Assembly (NCBI GenBank): GCA_017643395.1
Contig: JAEPNP010000001.1
Coordinates: forward strand, 1,549,001 to 1,613,000
Reading direction: 5' to 3'
Length of the DNA: 64,000 nucleotides
Source of the DNA: Rhodothermales bacterium
Lineage (GTDB): Bacteria; Bacteroidota; Rhodothermia; Rhodothermales; UBA10348
Position numbers and translations under genes: made by a program. This document shows positions 23,934-34,159 of this stretch, one piece after another (the stretch's first letter is position 1; every line of letters begins with the position of its first letter). The notes below the pieces were generated by a model, which was not told the DNA's origin, searched no databases, and was given only the letters and a program-made list of their open reading frames with translations.

Positions 23934-24971
23934 CTACGAGTCGGCCGGCCCAGGGATGCGGTGCGTGAGTTTCACCACGCCTTCCTCGGCCTCCTCCACA
24001 TGAAAGCCGATCCGGCACAGCCGCTGCACGAGGCTTCGGCGCTCGCCGTCCACAAACGCCACGAGTTCGTGCACGCCCTTCTCCCGGGCGACGTCCATGA
24101 TTTCTCTCACCAGCCGCGTCCCCAGACCCTGGCGTTGGTATCCATCCAGCACCGCAACGGCCAATTCAGCGGTGCGCGAGCCTTCGGGCCGTACACAGCG
24201 CGCGACTCCGATTCCCTGCTCCTCACCCATCTGATCCACGAGGGTGGCGCCCACGGCGATGTGGTTCACCTGATCCACCCGCGTGAGGTAGTCCAGCTGG
24301 GACGCGGTTGGCCGAAAGCTGGTCGCGTGGAACCGTGCGCGAAGCGTCTCGGGAGACGCCAGGGCGATCGCTCTCGCGTACAGCTCTCGATCGGTTGCCC
24401 GCAGGGGGCGCAAGCGGACTTCCCGACCGTCGGGTAGACGCCACAAGGCGGTGTGTTGCCTTCGCGCACGGTCCAGCAGTTCCATCACCTGCTCCCGGGT
24501 CCGAAGTCGCAGGCAGCGTCCTCCCCACTCTCTGATTCGGCGTTCGGTGGCCGGGACCCGCGTCAGGCGGAAGGTCAGCGTATACCAGAGGAACTCCAGA
24601 TCGAACTCATCCGAGCAGCCGTCTGGCACGTTGTCCCGGTTGTCCTCCAGCCACCACCTTCGCATGATGCCCCAGGTGCACCGCCAGACAGGAAGGTCCA
24701 GCCAGATGACCAACTGCGCGCGCGGGAGCCGGACATGCAGGGTGCTGGAATAGTTGCCGTCAATCACCCAGCGATCTTCCGCTGCCCAGCGGGCAATCGT
24801 ATCGACGTACTCGGTGTGCGGGGTCTTTACCCACCCGGGCTGCCAGAATGCCTTGTCCATATGGCGGACCGGCAGGCCGAGCGCCACACCCAGACGCGAG
24901 GAAAGCCAACTCTTGCCGGCCCCGGGACTCCCGATCACGGCGATGCGGTCCGGGAAGTCCACAGGGTTCAT
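23934..24971 (-). CDS. Fusion of FlaR/adenylate-kinase-like P-loop kinase with a GNAT acetyltransferase
   Basis: The 345-residue protein joins two domains. Residues 1 to about 172 are a P-loop kinase of the FlaR ('DNA topology modulation') type: AVIGSPGAGKSWLSSRLG, then LPVRHMDKAFWQPGW, WVIDGNYSSTLHVRLPRA, and a lid with several arginines. Residues about 178-345 are a GNAT domain of the Pat-like class: VRLRPLRATDRELYARAI, then AVAVLDGYQRQGLGTRLV (acetyl-CoA-binding loop Q-x-x-G-x-G) and RLCRIGFHVEE. Both halves keep their active motifs. Substrates are unknown. The gene begins 2 nt after the EttA stop, in an operon of translation-related genes. Confidence 0.85.
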   Translation of the reverse strand: MNPVDFPDRIAVIGSPGAGKSWLSSRLGVALGLPVRHMDKAFWQPGWVKTPHTEYVDTIARWAAEDRWVIDGNYSSTLHVRLPRAQLVIWLDLPVWRCTWGIMRRWWLEDNRDNVPDGCSDEFDLEFLWYTLTFRLTRVPATERRIREWGGRCLRLRTREQVMELLDRARRQHTALWRLPDGREVRLRPLRATDRELYARAIALASPETLRARFHATSFRPTASQLDYLTRVDQVNHIAVGATLVDQMGEEQGIGVARCVRPEGSRTAELAVAVLDGYQRQGLGTRLVREIMDVAREKGVHELVAFVDGERRSLVQRLCRIGFHVEEAEEGVVKLTHRIPGPADS

Positions 24972-24973
24972 GG

Positions 24974-26643
<1,670 letters not shown>

Positions 26644-26647
<4 letters not shown>

Positions 26648-27075
26648 GGCGCTTCCTCTTCCGTGTCTTCGGCGATGTCGGCGAGCTGCATGCGCCGCCG
26701 CACCTCCTGTATGAGTTTCTTTGTATCCAGTCGGCGGGGACGCCACACCCGAAGCTGGACTTCGCCGCGATGCGTGCCGGGTACGGCCTGCAGCAGTGCG
26801 TCCTTCTTCGGGCGTATGCAGATGCGGTCACGCACCAGACCCCGTCGCATGGTGATGGAGGACAATGCGGCCGGTTCGATCTTTATGATCCGGTCCTTCT
26901 TTCGAAGGCCCCCGAACTGTGCTTCCTCCAGATCAAGCACGAGAAACTCCTCGTCCAGGTAAACGGCTCCCTCGATTTCCGTAAAGCCCCCGTGGATATC
27001 GGGAAGGGTGAAGTCAATGGCGGGGATGTTCACGGGCGATGGGGTCCCGGGATTTTCGGGCCGTTTGCGGTGCAT
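26644..27075 (-). CDS. Conserved small protein of unknown function upstream of ettA
   Basis: The 143-residue protein has no signal peptide or membrane helix. The middle reads as alternating beta strands (IEGAVYLDEEFLVLDLEEAQFGG and DRIIKIEPAALSSITMRRG), a pattern like a PH-like or small beta-barrel domain. A basic patch follows (RVWRPRRLDTKKLIQEVRRRM), then an acidic tail (EDTEEEAP). I do not recognise a family. The ATG at 27075 is used; a GTG at 27033 just before NIPAIDFTLPD is possible. It is the first gene of the four-gene ettA operon, with 28 bp to the divergent channel gene. Confidence 0.65.
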
Positions 27076-27103
27076 ATTGCCGTCTCACCCGACAACAAGG
27101 TCA

Positions 27104-27526
27104 ATGACCGCCGCGTTCCTGCTCTCCATGGTGCTCGTGTGTGCCACCACCTACCTCCACACCAATCTGGTCATGAGGCGCGTGCCCGCATGGTGGAAGG
27201 ACGATCATCGGCCCCTCACGGTGATGCTGGGCGTGTCTGCCATCGTCCTGGTCCATGTGGTGGAGGCCGGACTGTACGCGGCGGGCTTCTACGCGGGCTC
27301 GGCGATGGGGTTGGGAAGCTTTGTTCAGGAGGCCGGCATGGGGCCTTCCGACTACTTCTACTTCTCCCTGGTTACCTACAACACGCTTGGTCTGGGAGAT
27401 ATGCACCCGACAGGTGCCCTCCGTATGCTGGCCGGGGTCGGCGCCATCAACGGATTCCTCCTGATCAGTTGCTCGGCCTCCGTGGTGTTCCGCCACATGT
27501 GGACGCCGACTAGCGGATCACAATGA
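27104..27526 (+). CDS. Small potassium-channel-like membrane protein (Ion_trans_2 type)
   Basis: The 140-residue protein has a hydrophobic N-terminal helix (AAFLLSMVLVCATTYLH), a second helix (VMLGVSAIVLVHVVEAGLYA), and a pore-like segment YFYFSLVTYNTLGLGDMHPT. A last helix follows (AGVGAINGFLLISCSASVVF). The pore segment resembles the K+ channel filter TxGxGD, here TLGLGD, preceded by the usual aromatic pore helix. The start at ATG 27104 was chosen because the first helix begins there; the upstream open frame is antisense to the neighbouring gene. Ion selectivity cannot be known from sequence. The 3' end overlaps the haloperoxidase gene by 17 bp. Confidence 0.75.
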   Translation: MTAAFLLSMVLVCATTYLHTNLVMRRVPAWWKDDHRPLTVMLGVSAIVLVHVVEAGLYAAGFYAGSAMGLGSFVQEAGMGPSDYFYFSLVTYNTLGLGDMHPTGALRMLAGVGAINGFLLISCSASVVFRHMWTPTSGSQ

Positions 27527-29651
27527 CGGGCCGACTTTGCGATCCGCGGCGCACCACGTAGAGACCGGGGGCCAGGTGCCGGGTAGTGATGCTGGCTCCG
27601 AACCCGACGCGACGCCCGAGTGTGTCAAATAACTCCACGTCGCCGGTGCCGGATACCTGGATCGGCATCCCGATCTGCACCGGGTTCGGGTACACCTCGA
27701 AGCCGGGGAGTTCCGGCGACTCCTCGACGGCCGCCGCCAGCGTGCCCGAGAAATACTGCTCCGCGTGGGCGAATGCCTGGATGCCGATGCGCTCGCCGAT
27801 GATGCGGCCTGGAATGTCGTCCGCCGGCGGGTGAATGCCACCCCAGATCCGGGACAGGCTGGTCTGGTCCGAGGCGTCCCGATAGGTGGCCCACTGCAGC
27901 ACAACGTCTACACTCGGGCCGTCTTCGAACACCAGAAACTCGTTCTTGCGTGCGACGAACTCGCCGACACCGCCAGGGAAGAATTCGTCCCCGGTCAGCA
28001 ACGTCATGACCTCTGCCGCAGCCCGAGAAAAGGTGGAGTGTCCGGATACGTAGCCCGCGAATGGAGGCGTCACAAATGTGGGGCGCTGATAGGACCACCA
28101 GTTCTCAGCGAGAATCCAGTCCACGCCCGCCACATCCGTCTCCGGATCGCGGATGAAGTCAGGGCCCCGCCAGGCGTACAGCTTGACCTTGCCGATATGC
28201 TGACCGAGCACGCCGGCCAGTGGATCTCCGGCCTCGACCACTTCGATGTAGCCGGGCACCAGCGGGATGCCCTGCGGGTGGTAGTTGTCCAGGGATGGGT
28301 CCGAGCTTTGGCCGCGCTGAGCCATCGTGCGGATCGCGGAAATCGGCCGGATGTAGTCATACCAGCCCTTGATGCCCCAGGCCGTAACCGCCGCGTCATG
28401 CATGGCCCCGCCGAGCGTGAAGTAGGCCTTGACGTCCCATTCCAGCGGGTCCACCACCTCGCCGGTACCGGCGAATCGCCGCTCGAACAGCGGATGGTCA
28501 TTCACATAGTTGAGAATGCTGTACCAGTGGCCGGGTGGCGTCTCGGAGTCGGGGCCGTCTGCCCAGAATTCCGCCAACACGCGTGCGTAGTCTGCCCGCG
28601 GCACCACATTCGGGGGGTAGGGCTCGCCAGTGTGAGGATTGACTCCGTGTCCGAAACTGGCGTCGCCTCCGTCCAGGTAGTCGTAGAACGCCTCGTACTC
28701 CTCGACGGTACGGGGAAAGTAGAGTACGTTGCCGATCGACGCGGGGGAGATGTCCCACATGACACCATCGGCCGGATCCAGGTGCGACGACCACGTCGCT
28801 ACCATGGAGAAGCCCCGCTGGTACCCATTGTAGTCCGGTCCGATCAGGTCTTCTTCCAGGTAAGGCGGGGCGCCCGGATCGTGGTATACCCAGTACTGGC
28901 CGCCGTCCCGCTCAAATTGCTGCAGATCGTGCGCGCTCAGGGAGAAGGGTGTCACCGAACCCCACTCCGGTCCCAGGAAGGCGGGGGTGTTGTCGTCGAT
29001 GGTATTGTTGCCCTGATCAATGAACACCTCGAGTCGCAGTGGCTGCCAACGGTTCGGATCCACCAGCTGGGGGCTTCCCGGGCGGTCCGGACGCAGCGGC
29101 GGGTTGACGGCCTGATAAAAGCGTGGTTCGTACCCCTCGGCCTCGTTGGAGCCATCCGCCAGACCATGGGCGATCAGGCACGACGCCATGTAGTTGCCGA
29201 ATGCGCGGCCGTCGCCGCTGGAGTAGTCCGTTCCACTGAACGCCGCATCGAACCCGAGAGCCTGGATCAGGCTGTCGGCGAGCGGCCCGCTTTCTTCGAT
29301 TCCGGGAGACTCCGCAAAGCGGTGCTGAAGGACACGATAGACACCGAAAGAGATAGCCTGCCGGCGAAATTCCTGCTGCGCGGCCGCGGACGCGGGGACG
29401 GCAAAGGCGCTCACGGGACATTCGGACCGGCCGGCCATGTAGGTGCCGGCGACAGGGTCGAGAATTGCCCAGGCATCGTACATCGCGACCGACGTATGGA
29501 ACAGGTTTCGGGCATGCACGGTGGGTCGGGCAAAGTCCTTCCGGATGTGCTGCAGAAGCACTTCGTTCCATGCACGGGCCACGGAGTGCTGCGCCTGCAC
29601 CGTGGGTGCGAGCAGCGACCCCATCGCCAGTACCAGTAGAAAGCGTCTCAT
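27510..29651 (-). CDS. Secreted vanadium-dependent haloperoxidase-type PAP2 phosphatase/peroxidase with type IX sorting tail
   Basis: The 713-residue protein has a signal peptide (MRRFLLVLAMGSLLAPTVQA). The vanadate or phosphate pocket is complete in three motifs: K-x6-R-P in IKGWYDYIRPIS, SGHS in GYVSGHSTFSRAA, and SR-x5-H-x3-D in SRIWGGIHPPADD. Vanadium haloperoxidases oxidise halides with peroxide, and some relatives are acid phosphatases. The C-terminal 80 residues form a Por/type IX sorting domain (FEVYPNPVQIG, ELFDTLGRRVG, HLAPGLYVVR), so the enzyme is exported across the outer membrane. The ATG overlaps the stop of the sterol-desaturase-like gene (ATGA). The substrate is unknown. Confidence 0.9.
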   Translation of the reverse strand: MRRFLLVLAMGSLLAPTVQAQHSVARAWNEVLLQHIRKDFARPTVHARNLFHTSVAMYDAWAILDPVAGTYMAGRSECPVSAFAVPASAAAQQEFRRQAISFGVYRVLQHRFAESPGIEESGPLADSLIQALGFDAAFSGTDYSSGDGRAFGNYMASCLIAHGLADGSNEAEGYEPRFYQAVNPPLRPDRPGSPQLVDPNRWQPLRLEVFIDQGNNTIDDNTPAFLGPEWGSVTPFSLSAHDLQQFERDGGQYWVYHDPGAPPYLEEDLIGPDYNGYQRGFSMVATWSSHLDPADGVMWDISPASIGNVLYFPRTVEEYEAFYDYLDGGDASFGHGVNPHTGEPYPPNVVPRADYARVLAEFWADGPDSETPPGHWYSILNYVNDHPLFERRFAGTGEVVDPLEWDVKAYFTLGGAMHDAAVTAWGIKGWYDYIRPISAIRTMAQRGQSSDPSLDNYHPQGIPLVPGYIEVVEAGDPLAGVLGQHIGKVKLYAWRGPDFIRDPETDVAGVDWILAENWWSYQRPTFVTPPFAGYVSGHSTFSRAAAEVMTLLTGDEFFPGGVGEFVARKNEFLVFEDGPSVDVVLQWATYRDASDQTSLSRIWGGIHPPADDIPGRIIGERIGIQAFAHAEQYFSGTLAAAVEESPELPGFEVYPNPVQIGMPIQVSGTGDVELFDTLGRRVGFGASITTRHLAPGLYVVRRGSQSRPVIVIR

Positions 29652-30880
29652 GTGCTCTTGGAGATCAGGGGAGATCCAATGACGGTGATCACAAAATAGG
29701 CGGCGACGCCGAGCGCCGTGACGGGGCCGCCGATGCCAAACCAGCTGCCCGACCAGAGGAGGAAGCCCAGGCCCAGCAGTCCGCGCGCGGATTCCAGCCA
29801 GGGTGCCCATGCCAGACCGTCCATCATGGAGGTGAAGCCGAAGATGCCCAGGAATACAAACCCGCCGTACACAAAGAGGTCGCCGGTCTCAAGCGCTCCG
29901 AAGTTCCAGAGCAGGAGCATCAGCAGCGCAATGGTGCTCAGAAACTGAAACCAGGACCACCGAAGCAATGCCGGCCCTGCCGGCACGGCGTATTTCTGGA
30001 AGTTGTAGGGGTCCTCGATCTTGTGGATCGGAAACCGGGCCTCTACGTCTGGTGGCCGCCAGCCGGTTGGCATGAACCAGATGCGGGCTTTGTCGCGCCA
30101 GGATTCGGTGCGCCAGGCGTCTTTGCTCAGCAGCCAGATGTGCTGGAAGTTGATGCGGATCGGATTCCATGTGGCTGCAGGACGCGTGATGCCATAGACC
30201 GGGGGCACGTCGTCAAGCTCCTCCTGAAAGGTGCCGAACATGCGGTCCCACCAGGGAAAGATCTGTCCCAGGTTCTTGTCCAGGTATTCCGGGTTGATGG
30301 CGTGGTGCACCCGGTGCTGGCTGGGTGTGATGATCACGTACTCCAGCCAGCCCAGTTTGGGCACGTGACGCGTGTGATACCAGAACTGGAGAAACAGGTG
30401 GATCGGCGCGAGCACGTTGATCACCTGGGCCGGTACTCCCAGAAGCGCTGCCGGAATCAGGAATATGGCGTAATACCCCAGCAGGTTGGAGATGCTCTGG
30501 CGCAGCGCGCACGCCAGATTGAACTCCTCGCTGGAGTGGTGAATCACATGGTTGTTCCAGAAGAAATTGACCGAATGATTCAGGCGATGGGACCAGTAGC
30601 CGGCAAAATCGAGGGCGACGAACCCGATCAGGTAGACCCACCAGACGGCCTCCAGTTCGAACAGTGCCATGCTCCCCAGAACGAAGGGATAGGAGAGGAT
30701 GACCAGCACGACCCCCAGCGAGTCCTTGACCACATTGGTCACCCCCGAGCTGAGACTGGAGATGGTGTCCATGCTGTTCAGGGTCTGCACACCGCGTCGG
30801 GCACCGTACAGGGCTTCGACGACAATCAATCCCGAGAACAACGGGATCGCAACCAGCAGGGCGGTGGCGTAGGTCTCCAT
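29648..30880 (-). CDS. Sterol desaturase/fatty acid hydroxylase superfamily membrane protein
   Basis: The 410-residue integral membrane protein carries the eight-histidine di-iron signature: HRLNH, HVIHHSSEE and HRVHHAINP, with FWYHTRH between them. Members insert oxygen into lipids or sterols. The layout with extra C-terminal helices (LLRWSWFQFLSTIALLMLLL) resembles the alkylglycerol monooxygenase branch. In a bacterium of this kind the substrate may be an ether lipid, carotenoid or hydroxy fatty acid. It is translationally coupled to the haloperoxidase downstream, an unexpected partner. Confidence 0.9.
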   Translation of the reverse strand: METYATALLVAIPLFSGLIVVEALYGARRGVQTLNSMDTISSLSSGVTNVVKDSLGVVLVILSYPFVLGSMALFELEAVWWVYLIGFVALDFAGYWSHRLNHSVNFFWNNHVIHHSSEEFNLACALRQSISNLLGYYAIFLIPAALLGVPAQVINVLAPIHLFLQFWYHTRHVPKLGWLEYVIITPSQHRVHHAINPEYLDKNLGQIFPWWDRMFGTFQEELDDVPPVYGITRPAATWNPIRINFQHIWLLSKDAWRTESWRDKARIWFMPTGWRPPDVEARFPIHKIEDPYNFQKYAVPAGPALLRWSWFQFLSTIALLMLLLWNFGALETGDLFVYGGFVFLGIFGFTSMMDGLAWAPWLESARGLLGLGFLLWSGSWFGIGGPVTALGVAAYFVITVIGSPLISKST

Positions 30881-30928
30881 GGGGGGCAGGTCAGCCCGAA
30901 TCCACCCCGAGCGCGCCGGGATGTTTCG

Positions 30929-31384
30929 TCAGCGCATTGCCGCCATGCACTCGATTTCCACGCGGGCGTTGATGGCGAGGCCATTGGAGCCCACAGCGCT
31001 GCGCGCCGGCGGATTTTCCGGGAAGTAGGTGCGATAGATCTCGTTCATGGCTCCCCACTCGGCCATGTCTTCCAGGAACACGGTGCACTTCACGACCTCA
31101 TCCATGGATGAACCGTAGCGCTCGAGGGCGGCCTTGATGTTCTCCATGGTCTGTCGCGTTTCGGGTTGGATGCCACCCTCCACGAGCACGAACTGGCCGG
31201 GCAAGTTGCCTACCTGGCCGGCCAGGTACAGCATGTTGTCCACGCGCACGGCTTCCGAGAACGGCACGCCCATTTCCAGGTATTCCGGCGTGTTGAGGTA
31301 CTCGACATCGGCCCCGGCCGGCACCTCATCGGGAGGCGTTCCGCAGGCTGTCACGAGCAGGAGCAGAGGAAGTAAGCGCTTCAT
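30929..31384 (-). CDS. RidA-family lipoprotein (YjgF/YER057c/UK114 domain)
   Basis: The 151-residue protein begins with a lipoprotein signal (MKRLLPLLLLVTACG, Cys at 14) and continues with a full RidA domain. It shows NTPEYLEMGVPFSEAVRV, LYLAGQVGNLPG, TRQTMENIKAALERYGSSMDEVVKCTVFL, and the ARVEIECMA end that includes the ligand-binding arginine. Cytosolic RidA proteins deaminate reactive enamines and imines. A lipid anchor puts this one in the periplasm, so its substrate or role must differ. It is 48 bp upstream of the sterol-desaturase-like gene on the same strand. Confidence 0.88.
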   Translation of the reverse strand: MKRLLPLLLLVTACGTPPDEVPAGADVEYLNTPEYLEMGVPFSEAVRVDNMLYLAGQVGNLPGQFVLVEGGIQPETRQTMENIKAALERYGSSMDEVVKCTVFLEDMAEWGAMNEIYRTYFPENPPARSAVGSNGLAINARVEIECMAAMR

Positions 31385-31435
31385 GGATCCGGAGGGAATC
31401 GGATTGGGAGGTTCTCGCTGCGTGGTCCCCGCAAA

Positions 31436-32143
31436 CTACACTGAAAAGGCGTAGAGCCTGTGTATTTCGGTGGGTGCCTCGTACAGGAGCTCGGGCGGCT
31501 GATGGAATCCGGCCTCGACCGCGTGGTAGGTCATTTCGGCGCGCGACTTCGGATGGTCGGCGCTGGAGACGTGACTCCAGATCATTTCCAGATCCCGGGG
31601 AGTCAGCTCCGTCCAGGTCTCCTGACGCCACCTGTGATTTCGTTCCACGTTGGTTTCCGGGGACTCATCTTCTCCGCGGAAGACGTCGTAGATCAGCAGC
31701 AGACCACCCGACGTGAGTCTGAGCCGACACGCACGGAAGAAGTGGGTGATGTCCTCTCCGATCAGGTGGTGCAGGGAGTAGCCGGCCACGATCGCATCAA
31801 ATTCCGCGGCGCGGGATTCTCTCAGAAACGCCAGATAGTCGGCCTCAATCAATCGGGCTTTGACTCCTACGGCAATCAGGTTGTCTGCGGCGGCGTCCAG
31901 GGCCACCGGGGAGAGGTCAACCCCCGTGTACCCAACCAGAGGGAGCCCTCTGAGCGTGCCGGCCATCACCGACGCATCGCCACAGCCGACATCCAGGATT
32001 CGTTTTGCGCGCGACTCCCTGAGAGCAACACCAAGAGCCTGGTGGATAGCGCCATGAAACATGTAGTCATGCTCGATGACGCGCTTGTACAGGTCCCAGC
32101 CGTCAAAGAATCGCTGGATCGCTTCCCCGTCGTGGCCGCTCAC
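31436..32143 (-). CDS. Class I SAM-dependent methyltransferase
   Basis: The 235-residue protein has the Rossmann methyltransferase motifs. RILDVGCGDASVMAGTL is motif I, the acidic end of strand two is YTGVDLSPVAL, DAIVAGYSLHHL is motif IV-like, and SGGLLLIYDVFRG is strand five. No signal peptide is seen. The substrate is unknown; the YSLHHL motif recalls small-molecule or quinone methylases. It starts at GTG 32143, one nucleotide after the TGA of the TPR-like gene, so the two are coupled. Confidence 0.88.
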   Translation of the reverse strand: MSGHDGEAIQRFFDGWDLYKRVIEHDYMFHGAIHQALGVALRESRAKRILDVGCGDASVMAGTLRGLPLVGYTGVDLSPVALDAAADNLIAVGVKARLIEADYLAFLRESRAAEFDAIVAGYSLHHLIGEDITHFFRACRLRLTSGGLLLIYDVFRGEDESPETNVERNHRWRQETWTELTPRDLEMIWSHVSSADHPKSRAEMTYHAVEAGFHQPPELLYEAPTEIHRLYAFSV

Positions 32144-32144
32144 C

Positions 32145-33593
32145 TCAGTTCGAACCGAGTGTGCTCATGGGCTGGGCCAGGGGGCGGCCAGGGGTGTGCA
32201 GCCCCGCCTGCCGCCAGGCTTCGCCGGCATCCCGCCCGGCGCGCTCCAGTTGGCGTGCGAGAAGTTCGTATCCCGGCTTCACGATGGCCGGTGGGCCGAA
32301 GGCAAACGGGAGAGCGGCATCCTCCAGGGCGGCCTCCTCGAGGAGCGCGAGCCCATCGTCCGTCTGGCCTTCCTTGATCAGCCACAACCCACGTAGCTGC
32401 TTCAACTGCAGCCGGCGGCCGGGATAGTCGCCCCAGTCCGAGCCGTGCAGCAATTCAGCTATGCTGTGGTCCTGTTGCATGAGTTCCGCAAGGGCGTCGG
32501 TGACCATGTAGGTGAAATACGGTCCGCCGTACACGCTGCTGGGATTACTCAGGGTTTGCTCCCGGGGCGGCTCCGCCTGCCACCGGCTGGTCAGTGTCCA
32601 GTCTTCGGTATCCACCACATGCCGTGCCCGCATGGTGACGAAGTAGAACCAGTCACCGCTGTCTCCGGAGAGGATCTGCTCATGGCAGGCGTCCATCAGG
32701 GACTCCGCGTCCGGGAGCTGGCCCAGCATCAGATGGCCGTAGTGGCGCCAACTCGAATAGTGGCCGCACGCGTTCGGCGGCTGCCCCGAGTCCGCCCGCA
32801 TGGCGTCCTGCACGTCCATCGCCCGGATGTTGGCAGTGACCACACGTTCCCACTTGCCCATGGCCACGAAGATGTGACTGGTCATGTGCTGCGCGTGTGC
32901 CGCTTCCGGGGCGATCTCTGCGTACGCGTCCGCCGCGGGAAGCCCGAGCGGGGCGTGCACAGGGTCGTCGAATGAGTGGATCAGGTAGTGGGCGGCGCCA
33001 GGGTGATCCGGATTGCGATCGAACACCGGCTGCGCAGTGGCGGCGGCGCGCATGTAGGTCGCGAAATCCCGCTCCCCGTTTGTCGAGCCGAGGATCGCCA
33101 GGGACAGAAAGGCGCGCGCCTCGTCGTCTTCCGGGAAGGCCGCGTGCAGTGTCGTCATGGCGTCCAGATAGGCCAGGTCCTGAGCGCGCTTGTCGCCATC
33201 TCCGAAGAGCGCCTCCACAGCATCCAGATAGCGTGCCTCCCGCTCGGTGCCCGCCTTGTCGCGACGGGCCTCGGGAGAGGGCGCGAGGCGAGCGAGCACC
33301 GCGCGCGCATCATCCTCCCGCTTGGTTCGCCACAAAGGGTAGTTGTTGGCCATTGCTTCTCCCCAGTAGGCCATCGCAAAACCCGGATCGGCCTCCTGAG
33401 CCTGTCGGAAGGCCCTGGCCGCGGGCCCGAATTCGAAGCTGTGAAGCAAGAGCACACCCCGAATGAAGGGCTCCTGGGCTGCATCAGATCCGGAATTGGG
33501 AAAGTCGATGGTGCCTAGACCGGGCACCGTGACGGGCTGGGCGGAAGCGGGCACCGCCAGAAGCAGCAGCGCAGCCAGGGGGAGGTATTTCAT
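32145..33593 (-). CDS. Secreted TPR-like helical-repeat protein of unknown function
   Basis: The 482-residue protein has a signal peptide (MKYLPLAALLLLAVPASAQP). Helical repeats follow of tetratricopeptide character, such as PFIRGVLLLHSFEFGPAARAF and AQEADPGFAMAYWGEAMANN. The middle has unusual His-rich stretches (HPGAAHYLIHSFDDPVH, APEAAHAQHMTSHIFVAMGKW) with several conserved-looking His, Asp and aromatic residues. This general family (TPR protein with AHYxIH and QHMxSHIF motifs) is widespread but not characterised to my knowledge. Periplasmic. It is the first gene of an operon with the methyltransferase. Confidence 0.75.
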   Translation of the reverse strand: MKYLPLAALLLLAVPASAQPVTVPGLGTIDFPNSGSDAAQEPFIRGVLLLHSFEFGPAARAFRQAQEADPGFAMAYWGEAMANNYPLWRTKREDDARAVLARLAPSPEARRDKAGTEREARYLDAVEALFGDGDKRAQDLAYLDAMTTLHAAFPEDDEARAFLSLAILGSTNGERDFATYMRAAATAQPVFDRNPDHPGAAHYLIHSFDDPVHAPLGLPAADAYAEIAPEAAHAQHMTSHIFVAMGKWERVVTANIRAMDVQDAMRADSGQPPNACGHYSSWRHYGHLMLGQLPDAESLMDACHEQILSGDSGDWFYFVTMRARHVVDTEDWTLTSRWQAEPPREQTLSNPSSVYGGPYFTYMVTDALAELMQQDHSIAELLHGSDWGDYPGRRLQLKQLRGLWLIKEGQTDDGLALLEEAALEDAALPFAFGPPAIVKPGYELLARQLERAGRDAGEAWRQAGLHTPGRPLAQPMSTLGSN

Positions 33594-33653
33594 GGCGTCG
33601 GGAGATGGGAGCCGGTGGCTCTGAGTTCAATCTCCGCGACCCAGGCTCACGCA

Positions 33654-34088
33654 TCAAGTCCCCTTGTGCGCGTATTTGCGGTCATAGAAGGCAAGGAGCG
33701 CATCGCCCCGGGCATCGGTCATCCACCCGGACACGACGAGTTTGAGCAGGAAGGTGTAGCCGTAGAAGGCGATCATCGGCAGCGTGGACAGCAGGTAGGC
33801 GCCGATCAGGTTGTCCGGGACGGGCAAGAGGAAGGCACCGCCGACACAGACCGCAAAACCCGCAATCCAGCCCCACTTCCGCAGTTGAACCAACTTCCAC
33901 ATCATGAGCGGAGCAAAGATTGCTGCGGCCACAAACGCCAGCGAAGCCATGAAGGCCGCAGGGCCGGCAAATCCCGCGGCGTACAGGACGGAGGACGCCA
34001 GCGGCCAGGTCAGCCAGCGATGGAGTTGCTCCAGCGGTCGGGGGACCGGGTGCATGACATCGGAATCCAGAAATACGGGAGCAGCCAT
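33654..34088 (-). CDS. Small integral membrane protein of unknown function
   Basis: The 144-residue protein has about four hydrophobic helices (WPLASSVLYAAGFAGPAAFM, SLAFVAAAIFAPLMMW, WGWIAGFAVCVGGAFLL, LLSTLPMIAFYGYTFLLKLV) and a charged cytoplasmic end (YDRKYAHKGT). No family is recognised. The ATG at 34088 is used; ATG at codon 12 (HPVPRPLEQLHRW) is an alternative. It stands alone between two same-strand genes. Confidence 0.6.
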   Translation of the reverse strand: MAAPVFLDSDVMHPVPRPLEQLHRWLTWPLASSVLYAAGFAGPAAFMASLAFVAAAIFAPLMMWKLVQLRKWGWIAGFAVCVGGAFLLPVPDNLIGAYLLSTLPMIAFYGYTFLLKLVVSGWMTDARGDALLAFYDRKYAHKGT

Positions 34089-34159
34089 GCCCCGTGTATC
34101 GGCGTGGGTCAGCCGCCCACAAGGGCGACGAGGCGGGCGGTTACGTCATTAGGGTGTAA

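Noticed and set aside
27765-29639. A 624-codon + strand frame opposite the haloperoxidase gene
   Set aside because: The minus-strand product has a complete vanadate-binding pocket and a signal peptide, so the + frame is a shadow.
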